A DNA stretch of 10,257 nucleotides from an uncultured Oscillibacter sp. (lineage in GTDB: Bacteria > Bacillota > Clostridia > Oscillospirales > Oscillospiraceae), in the NCBI GenBank assembly GCA_946183175.1, contig CAMHBH010000073.1, positions 1-10,257 of the forward strand, read 5' to 3'. Under the pieces are notes generated by a model that ran no database searches, had not been told where the DNA came from, and saw only the letters and a program-made list of their open reading frames with translations. The translations under genes were made by a program, and so were the position numbers. Below are positions 5,898-10,257 of the stretch, one piece after another (position 1 is the first letter of the stretch; each line of letters begins with the position of its first letter).

Positions 5898-7142
5898 TTA
5901 CCAGACGACCGTACGGAAATAGTCGTCCATGGTCTCGGCGCGGCGGAGAAGTTCAACAGTCCCGTCCTCTTTGAGGAGGAGTTCGGCGGAACGGAGTTTC
6001 CCGTTATAGTTGTAGCCCATGGAGAAGCCGTGCGCGCCGGTGTCGTGGATAAAGAGGAGGTCGCCGGGGACAATCTCCGGCAGGGGGCGGTCGATGGCGA
6101 ATTTGTCGTTGTTCTCGCACAGCCCCCCGACTACGTCATAGAGGTGGTCACAGGGCGCGTGTTCCTTGCCCATGACCGTAATATGGTGATACGCCCCGTA
6201 CATCGCCGGGCGCATAAGATTACAGGCGCACGCGTCCACGCCAATATACTCCTTGTAGATATGCTTCTCGTGGGTGGCGCGGGTGATGAGCGCGCCGTAG
6301 GGGGCGAGCATGTAGCGGCCCAGTTCGGCGTAGACGGCGATACCGTCCAGCCCGCTGTCCTCGCAGGCGCGGCGCACGCCGTCGCCAATAGCGAAAATGT
6401 CGCTTTCCGTCTGTTCGGGGCGGTAGGGCACGCCGATTCCGCCCGAGAGGTTCAGAAACTTGACTTCTATGCCGACCTCCTGCCGGAGTTCGACCGCCAG
6501 ACGGCACAGAATCCGCGCCAGCGTGGGGAAATACTCGTTGGAGAGCGTGTTCGAGGCAAGGAAGGCGTGGATTCCGAACGACTTCGCGCCCATATCCGCC
6601 AGACGCCGGAAGGCCTCCGACAACTGCGGGCGCGTCATGCCGTACTTGGCCTCGGAGGGGGTGTCCATGACCTGGAAGCCTTCCCCCGTCGCGCCGAGCG
6701 TGAACGTCCCGCCGGGGTTGTAGCGACAGCACACCGTTTCCGGGATACGTCCGGTACTCTCGCGGAGGAAGTCGACGAGCGTCAGGTCGTCGAGATTGAT
6801 AATGGCCCCGAGTTCGTCGGCCTTGCGGAATTCCTCCGCCGGGGTGTTGTTCGACGAGAACATCAGGTCTTTCCCGACAATTCCGCAACGTTCCGCTAAG
6901 AGCAGTTCGCCCATCGACGATACGTCACATCCACAGCCTTCCTCGTACAACAGCTTCAAAATGCCGGGCGTGGGCGTGGCCTTGACCGCGAAGTATTCCC
7001 GGAAGCCGGGGTTCCACGAGAAAGCCTTGCGTAAGCGGCGGGCGTTTTCGCGGATTCCCTTCTCGTCGTAGAGGTAGAAGGGCGTGGGGTATTCGGAAGC
7101 AATCTCTTCCAGGCGTTCTTTCGTCACAAATGGAGTTTTCAT
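5898..7142 (-). CDS. lysA: Diaminopimelate decarboxylase, LysA family (variant form)
   Basis: This 414-residue PLP enzyme of fold-type III (alanine racemase-like barrel) should decarboxylate meso-diaminopimelate to lysine, the last step of lysine synthesis. YFAVKATPTP places the PLP lysine at K54; GIHAFLASN, NLSGGIGVPY and ELGRYMLAPYG follow in the barrel; CENNDKFA (C342 onward) and GFSMGYNYNGKLRSAELLL (Tyr377 region) form the C-terminal active-site part. It differs from textbook LysA, which has GGGxG, EPGR and CESGD at these places, but agrees with a group of clostridial proteins annotated as diaminopimelate decarboxylase. The ATG follows AAGGAAACGCCT. The last codons carry copy 2 of the 15-bp repeat. 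Another amino-acid decarboxylase specificity cannot be excluded. Confidence 0.87.
   Translation of the reverse strand: MKTPFVTKERLEEIASEYPTPFYLYDEKGIRENARRLRKAFSWNPGFREYFAVKATPTPGILKLLYEEGCGCDVSSMGELLLAERCGIVGKDLMFSSNNTPAEEFRKADELGAIINLDDLTLVDFLRESTGRIPETVCCRYNPGGTFTLGATGEGFQVMDTPSEAKYGMTRPQLSEAFRRLADMGAKSFGIHAFLASNTLSNEYFPTLARILCRLAVELRQEVGIEVKFLNLSGGIGVPYRPEQTESDIFAIGDGVRRACEDSGLDGIAVYAELGRYMLAPYGALITRATHEKHIYKEYIGVDACACNLMRPAMYGAYHHITVMGKEHAPCDHLYDVVGGLCENNDKFAIDRPLPEIVPGDLLFIHDTGAHGFSMGYNYNGKLRSAELLLKEDGTVELLRRAETMDDYFRTVVW
5905..5919. repeat. 15-bp direct repeat, copy 2 (inside the lysA 3' end)
   Basis: ACGACCGTACGGAAA, identical to 5821-5835, with a start-to-start distance of 84 bp. 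Here it encodes part of the FRTVV residues near the LysA C-terminus, so it may be either a second operator or a scar of a small duplication. Confidence 0.6.
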
Positions 7143-7190
7143 AGGCGTTTCCTTTTCCTTCGACAGGCCGCGCGGGCCCTTTCTGGTACT

Positions 7191-7219
7191 ATTCTAGCGA
7201 ATCGCCCCCCCGGATACAA
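7191..7219 (-). promoter_or_regulatory. lysA promoter
   Basis: On the minus strand, -35 TTGTAT (7214-7219), a 17-bp spacer and -10 TAGAAT (7191-7196). The leader to the ATG at 7142 is about 40 bases, too short for a lysine riboswitch. Confidence 0.55.
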
Positions 7220-7232
7220 TGGACAAATGCCA

Positions 7233-7272
7233 CAAGTCCGGCCCCCAATTTCGCCCCGGCCTTGATTTTTTT
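7233..7272 (+). terminator. Terminator-like hairpin between lysA and tRNA-Gln
   Basis: CAAG-t-CCGG (7233-7241) can pair with CCGG-c-CTTG (7256-7264), one mismatch, followed by a T7 tract at 7266-7272. It points along the plus strand, where no gene precedes it. It would stop antisense transcription through lysA, or be fortuitous. Confidence 0.3.
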
Positions 7273-7293
7273 CGGGAAAATCGCGGAAAGCCC

Positions 7294-7321
7294 TTGACAA
7301 ATCCCGCCAGATGTGTATAAT
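7294..7321 (+). promoter_or_regulatory. tRNA-Gln promoter
   Basis: Perfect TTGACA (7294-7299), 16-bp spacer, perfect TATAAT (7316-7321). Transcription would begin about 14 bases before the mature tRNA 5' end. Confidence 0.88.
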
Positions 7322-7341
7322 AGCCATTGTTCACTTTGAAT

Positions 7342-7415
7342 AGCGGGTTTGTGTAAGGGTAGCACAGCAGACTCTGACTCTGTATGTGAGGGTTCGAATC
7401 CTTCACCCGCTGCCA
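7342..7415 (+). tRNA. tRNA-Gln (anticodon CTG)
   Basis: The cloverleaf folds fully. The acceptor AGCGGGT (7342-7348) pairs with ACCCGCT (7405-7411). The D arm is GTGT/GCAC with one G-T pair. The anticodon stem is GCAGA (7367-7371) with TCTGT (7379-7383), and the loop CTCTGAC carries anticodon CTG at 7374-7376, reading CAG. The T arm is GAGGG/CCTTC with loop TTCGAAT. The discriminator is G and CCA is encoded (7413-7415). It has its own promoter and terminator, and is the probable integration site of the element to its right. Confidence 0.95.
7390..7415 (+). other. Probable attachment site (element left end) at the tRNA-Gln 3' end
   Basis: Tyrosine integrases of phages and ICEs often recombine in the 3' part of a tRNA gene, leaving it intact. 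Here the integrase gene reads toward the tRNA and ends 117 bp from it, the usual layout. The exact core cannot be defined, because the matching copy at the other end lies outside the window. Confidence 0.5.
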
Positions 7416-7422
7416 CGGGATT

Positions 7423-7455
7423 TCCCCGGAATCGTTACGGTTCCGGGGATTTTTT
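7423..7455 (+). terminator. Terminator of tRNA-Gln
   Basis: CCCCGGAA (7424-7431) pairs with TTCCGGGG (7441-7448) around a 9-base loop, followed by ATTTTTT with T6 at 7450-7455. It is a textbook intrinsic terminator, 8 bases after the CCA. Confidence 0.9.
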
Positions 7456-7531
7456 CTGCTTTGCGCCAAGATTTCCCGTCAGGAAGTTTGAAAAAGGAAT
7501 CGAACGAAATTTGTTAGCCTTGTTTTTGGCC

Positions 7532-8818
7532 TTATTCCGTCGTTTTGTCGATATACGCCTGCATTCTTGCAGCGCTGTTGTCCTTCATGCGCTCTGAGAC
7601 GTGGCCGTACACGTCCAAGGTAAACGCGGCGGTGGCGTGTCCGAGATTGCCCTGCACCGTCTTGATGTCGTCGCCGTTCTGGAGAGACAGCACGGCGAAC
7701 GTATGGCGCAAGTCATGGACGCGGACATTCGGCGCGCCGATAGCCGTGACCAGCTTCTTGAAGTGGTAGCGCAGACTGGTAGGGGATACGTCGTTTCCCT
7801 CCGGCATGGTGTAGACCAGCGCGGTTTGACGCTCCTCCTCGTTTGTCCAAGCCCGCCACAACTCCCCCGCCCGGATACGCTGTTCCGTCTGGATAGCCCA
7901 TTGTTTCGACAGAATGTCCATGACATAGGGCGCGGGTTTCAAGATACGGGTCTTGTTGTTTTTCAACGGAGCGAATACCGTGCCGCCGTCCTTCAAAGGA
8001 CGCTTTTGCAGTTGCTTGCACACCTTGACTGTCCCGGCGCGGAAGTCAATGCAGTCCCATGTCAATCCAATGGCCTCCGATTCCCGCAAGCCTGTGAAGA
8101 GAATGACAATCAGGAGACTTCCAAGCGGGTCTAATTCTGCCGCTTGCAGGAACGCCTTGACCTGTTCATCTGTGAGGGGCTGGAGTTCCTTCTTTTCGAC
8201 GCGGGGGAGCGTCACCCGGTCAGCCGGGTTCATCCGCAAATAGCCCACGTTGACCGCCACAGTCAAGGCTTTCGTCAGAACGCCGTGAATGTTGCGAACC
8301 GTCTTTGCGCCCATAGGAGCGGATTTATAGACAGGCTTGCCATTCTTTTTCAGAATCTTGCCTTGTTCATCCCGTGTCGGAATTAACTGTCCGTGGTCCA
8401 ACAGGTCATTGTAAAACTTCTGAATGGCGGGAGCCGTCAATTTCATCAGTTTCACCGCGCCCAAAGCGGGCTTGATGTGGTTCTCCACTACGGCCTTATA
8501 GTTCTTGACCGTCAGATATTTCTTGTCGCCCATGTATTCGCCCGTCCAGATGTCCAGCCAGTCGCCCACGGTCAGCTTGTTGGGGGACTGATAGACGCCG
8601 TTGTCGATGTCCAAGGTAATCTGCTTGAGCTTCTGGGCTACTTCCTTCTGGGTCTTGCCTGTAATGGAACGCTGAATTTGTTTGCCTGTGCCGGGGTCAA
8701 ATCCCTCCGTATAGCGCGCCTGCCAGTAGGTATACTGCTTGCCGTTGCGTGTGGCGGTTACTTTCCGAATCGAGCCGTTGCCGTTTGCGCCCCGGCCCGT
8801 TGTTTTTGCGCGTGGCAC
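7532..8818 (-). CDS. Tyrosine recombinase / integrase of a phage or integrative element (Int1)
   Basis: This 428-residue site-specific recombinase has the three-part layout of phage/Tn916-type integrases. An N-terminal arm-type DNA-binding region (NGNGSIRK, then YWQARYTEGFDPGTGKQ) is followed by a SAM-like core-binding domain (about residues 83-210) and the catalytic domain. Catalytic residues are TGLRESE (R245), a Lys in LKNNKTR (about 286-289), HDLRH (H368, R371), LGH (H394) and Y404 in LDVYGH; all are present, so it looks active. The start is set at GTG 8816-8818, because AGGAGG (8824-8829) sits 5 bases upstream and the promoter lies at 8856-8884; the longer ATG version would begin inside that promoter. 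It reads toward tRNA-Gln, its probable target. GC content is visibly lower than in the genes to the left, which fits acquired DNA. Confidence 0.93.
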   Translation of the reverse strand: MPRAKTTGRGANGNGSIRKVTATRNGKQYTYWQARYTEGFDPGTGKQIQRSITGKTQKEVAQKLKQITLDIDNGVYQSPNKLTVGDWLDIWTGEYMGDKKYLTVKNYKAVVENHIKPALGAVKLMKLTAPAIQKFYNDLLDHGQLIPTRDEQGKILKKNGKPVYKSAPMGAKTVRNIHGVLTKALTVAVNVGYLRMNPADRVTLPRVEKKELQPLTDEQVKAFLQAAELDPLGSLLIVILFTGLRESEAIGLTWDCIDFRAGTVKVCKQLQKRPLKDGGTVFAPLKNNKTRILKPAPYVMDILSKQWAIQTEQRIRAGELWRAWTNEEERQTALVYTMPEGNDVSPTSLRYHFKKLVTAIGAPNVRVHDLRHTFAVLSLQNGDDIKTVQGNLGHATAAFTLDVYGHVSERMKDNSAARMQAYIDKTTE

Positions 8819-8855
8819 GAGAGCCTCCTTTCGCCACGCAGAACATACCTTGCTA

Positions 8856-8884
8856 ATCATACATCCTGCGCGGCTGTTCGTCAA
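8856..8884 (-). promoter_or_regulatory. int1 promoter
   Basis: On the minus strand, -35 TTGACG (8879-8884), a 17-bp spacer and -10 TATGAT (8856-8861). It lies in the gap between the excisionase stop (8909) and the int1 GTG, so Int1 can be made without the upstream genes. Transcription would start near 8849 with a leader of about 31 bases. Confidence 0.7.
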
Positions 8885-8908
8885 ATTTTATTTTAGCGCC
8901 GTAGACGT

Positions 8909-9106
8909 TTATTTCGGCTTTCCCGCCAGAAAATCCTCCACCGCCTGTTTGGGAATCCGGCGTTTGCGTCCGACACGGATACTCCGAATTTGACCGGAGC
9001 GAACCAGCTCATAAGCGGCGTTGCGTCCGATGTCCAGCGCGGACATGAGGTCTTCCACCCGAAGCACAAGCGGAAGGTCATCCAAAGAGCGGAATTTAGT
9101 CGCCAT
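8909..9106 (-). CDS. Excisionase-like small helix-turn-helix protein
   Basis: The 65-residue protein matches the excisionase/AlpA-type helix-turn-helix family (HTH_17, MerR-like fold). LRVEDLMSALDIGRNAAYELVRSGQI forms the helices, and IRVGRKRRIPKQAVEDFLAG is the basic wing and final helix. Such proteins bend DNA at attachment sites and bias recombination toward excision; some act as regulators instead. The ATG overlaps the end of the second recombinase gene by 11 bp, and its AGGAGG (9113-9118) lies inside that gene, so the two are translationally coupled. It sits between two recombinase genes, so which of them it serves is open; the overlap favours Int2 and the position next to int1 favours Int1. 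Confidence 0.85.
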   Translation of the reverse strand: MATKFRSLDDLPLVLRVEDLMSALDIGRNAAYELVRSGQIRSIRVGRKRRIPKQAVEDFLAGKPK

Positions 9107-10025
9107 GACGCCCCTCCTTTTTCACCGAGGCGAGGTAGATGTCGGTCACGTCAGGCCGCTCGTGTCCAAGCAGGCGGGAGACGGCGAAATGCGCGTCCAA
9201 GCCGCTCATGCCGTTTTCCGTAAGCTGGCGGTACTTTTCGGCGGCGTAGGTGTGCCGGAGACCGTGGAACGTCAGCGGACGCGTGGAGTCTTTGTCCCGC
9301 ACTACTTCCCGTTTGCGGATGATGAACTGCTCCATTCTTTGCATGGCGATGTGCGTGGGCAGGCCGTCAGACACCAGCAACTTGCCGCCGTTCCGCGTTT
9401 TGGCAAGCAAAGGGCGCAACGTCATAGAAATTCGCTCATCCTCAATAGGAACCGTGCGAACCTTGCCGCCTTTACCTTTAATAGTGATGGCCTTTTCCCG
9501 GAGAGCCTGTCTCGCGGTAGCGGTGTCAATGCGGAAACACTCATGCAGGCGCAATCCGGCGAAACGCGCCAGAGCGAGCGCGCAGGCGTAGTGGTTCTGA
9601 CCGGACACAAGCGCGATGGCGAACATCTTGTCAAATTCCTCCGCGCTCCAGGTGCGGTCAGTCCCGCCAAAGGTACGCTTTTCCAGTTCGACGGACAACT
9701 CGCCGTTGTCCGGAAGGCGATACTTCGCATTGTCCATTTTGTCGTGGAAGAAGCGGATTGCCGCCAAATCCGTCTTGACTGTGCTGGCGGCTTTGTCCGT
9801 AGCTTGCAAGAACTCCACGTAGGCCGTCAGGTGTTTGCCGCTGACGTTCGACAGCTTTTGCAGATGATATTCCTCCGCAAGGAACTTGCAGAAGCGTTTG
9901 CAGGCTTCGTAATATCGTTCCTTGGTGCGGAAGCTACCTTGCCGGTTATGCCGCGCCAGCTTGTCAAGCTGGGCGATAAGAGAACGGTAAATGTTCTCCG
10001 TTGCGGTCGTATTGATAGGGACCAT
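9096..10025 (-). CDS. Second tyrosine recombinase (Int2)
   Basis: This 309-residue recombinase differs in type from Int1: it has no arm-binding domain and is closer in size to XerC/XerD. A core-binding domain spans about residues 12-115 (GSFRTKERYYEACKRFCKFL, then STVKTDLAAIRFFHDKM). The catalytic domain shows FAGLRLHE (R159), IKGKGGKVR (K185 or K188), FHGLRHTYAAE (H254, R257), LLGH (H288) and Y297 in DIYLAS. All catalytic residues are present. The ATG is preceded by AAAGGAG (10032-10038) with 6 bases between. It overlaps the excisionase-like gene and follows an unidentified gene by 81 bp, which suggests an operon reading leftward. It may move the same element, a nested one, or resolve dimers. 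Confidence 0.92.
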   Translation of the reverse strand: MVPINTTATENIYRSLIAQLDKLARHNRQGSFRTKERYYEACKRFCKFLAEEYHLQKLSNVSGKHLTAYVEFLQATDKAASTVKTDLAAIRFFHDKMDNAKYRLPDNGELSVELEKRTFGGTDRTWSAEEFDKMFAIALVSGQNHYACALALARFAGLRLHECFRIDTATARQALREKAITIKGKGGKVRTVPIEDERISMTLRPLLAKTRNGGKLLVSDGLPTHIAMQRMEQFIIRKREVVRDKDSTRPLTFHGLRHTYAAEKYRQLTENGMSGLDAHFAVSRLLGHERPDVTDIYLASVKKEGRHGD

Positions 10026-10066
10026 AGAATACTCCTTTATTATCGCATGGAATCGTTCAGGCGAAT

Positions 10067-10081
10067 GGGCGCAGTACGCCC
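10067..10081. other. Small hairpin between the edge gene and int2
   Basis: GGGCG (10067-10071), a 5-base loop and CGCCC (10077-10081). There is no U tract on either strand. It could be a protein-binding dyad or a weak attenuator in the leader of int2; the stem is short. I see no convincing promoter in the 81-base gap. Confidence 0.25.
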
Positions 10082-10106
10082 CTTGGCAAAGAGCGCTGTT
10101 TCCGGC

Positions 10107-10257
10107 TCATTTCCTCGGAAGTTGACCGCTAAAGACCTTTGAAACCCTGAAAACATGGGCTTTCCTGGTCATGGCCTTATTCCTGTCTCTTTTGTTTTTC
10201 GGGGTCAGTACGATGCCGTATGGGGACTGCTCCCTGTCGAAAAAGTTCGACAACGGC
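10107..10257 (-). CDS. C-terminal end of an unrecognised basic protein (cut by window edge)
   Basis: One minus-strand frame is open from the right edge for 49 codons to a TGA at 10107-10109. Its end reads SPYGIVLTPKNKRDRNKAMT and then RKAHVFRVSKVFSGQLPRK: strongly basic, rich in Lys and Arg, as in nucleic-acid-binding proteins, and with mostly G or C in third codon positions like the rest of the window. It has the same direction as int2, xis and int1 and could head their operon. I do not recognise the family. A hydrophobic frame on the opposite strand shares the same third positions, so codon bias alone cannot decide; it lacks a ribosome site and is the likely shadow. Confidence 0.5.
   Translation of the reverse strand, partial: PLSNFFDREQSPYGIVLTPKNKRDRNKAMTRKAHVFRVSKVFSGQLPRK
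10235..10252. repeat. Perfect inverted repeat near the right edge
   Basis: TGTCGAA, spacer AAAG, TTCGACA: two perfect 7-bp arms around 4 bases, inside the partial coding frame. It could be a regulator or recombinase site, or the product of codon constraints. It does not fit the Gram-positive LexA consensus. Confidence 0.4.

Noticed and set aside
5877..6899. 340-codon plus-strand frame opposite lysA
   Set aside because: The opposite strand encodes a full PLP decarboxylase with all motifs; the plus frame has no recognisable domain and no convincing ribosome site.
7496..7505. GGAATCGAAC as an inverted copy of the tRNA T-loop, and so a second attachment site
   Set aside because: It is a 10-base match with one mismatch, too short and inverted; a true partner site should be a direct repeat at the far end of the element.
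8819..8884. ATG start for Int1 at 8884
   Set aside because: It falls within the -35 region of the int1 promoter; GTG at 8818 has AGGAGG at the right distance and gives a normal N-terminus.
10235..10252. LexA/SOS box
   Set aside because: The arms are CGAA/TTCG around 4 bases; the Gram-positive box needs GAAC-N4-GTTC spacing, which is not met.
10171..10257. Secreted or membrane peptide starting at ATG 10171 on the plus strand
   Set aside because: There is no ribosome site before the ATG, and the hydrophobic run is what the antisense of a Lys/Arg-rich stretch gives. It is kept only as a question in the findings.
1..10257. CRISPR array or tandem repeats
   Set aside because: No regularly spaced repeats were seen; the only exact repeat noted is the 15-bp pair at 5821 and 5905.

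Overview
The window looks like chromosomal DNA from a GC-rich, Gram-positive, anaerobic bacterium of the Clostridia, perhaps an Oscillospirales-like gut lineage. The reasons are the purine-rich AGGAGG-type ribosome sites, sigma-A promoters with TATAAT boxes, a clostridial-type Pta and LysA, and a regulator carrying desulfoferrodoxin (superoxide reductase) domains. The assignment to a group is inference; no species can be named.

Bases 1-7340 are a housekeeping region of short, mostly single-gene transcription units, nearly all on the minus strand. In order: the N-terminus of a small membrane protein (1-109, -); a diacylglycerol-kinase-type lipid kinase (241-1134, +), whose promoter shares a palindromic -35 box with the membrane protein's promoter; the tRNA thiolase MnmA (1173-2207, -); a D-lyxose isomerase-like cupin (2321-3007, -); phosphate acetyltransferase (3189-4169, -); a decayed SH3b-domain gene (about 4373-4553, +); an Sfp-type phosphopantetheinyl transferase (4563-5141, -); an HTH/desulfoferrodoxin fusion protein (5202-5789, -); and a LysA-type decarboxylase (5898-7142, -). 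Several units have their own promoter with 16-17 bp spacing and a hairpin after the stop.

A tRNA-Gln(CTG) gene with a fully consensus promoter and a strong terminator lies at 7342-7415. Immediately beyond it is a mobile-element integration module, all on the minus strand and visibly less GC-rich: a 428-residue phage/ICE-type tyrosine integrase (7532-8818), a 65-residue excisionase-like helix-turn-helix protein (8909-9106), a second, unrelated tyrosine recombinase (9096-10025) that overlaps the excisionase by 11 bp, and the 3' end of a further unrecognised gene (10107-10257). The likely reading is an integrated element whose left end is at the tRNA-Gln 3' end and whose body continues beyond the right edge. 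The far attachment site is not in the window.

The most interesting items are the HTH-desulfoferrodoxin fusion with a 15-bp repeated element beside it, the int2-xis-int1 arrangement at the tRNA, and the two divergent promoters built on one shared -35 box. No CRISPR array, rRNA or clearly new defence system is visible.
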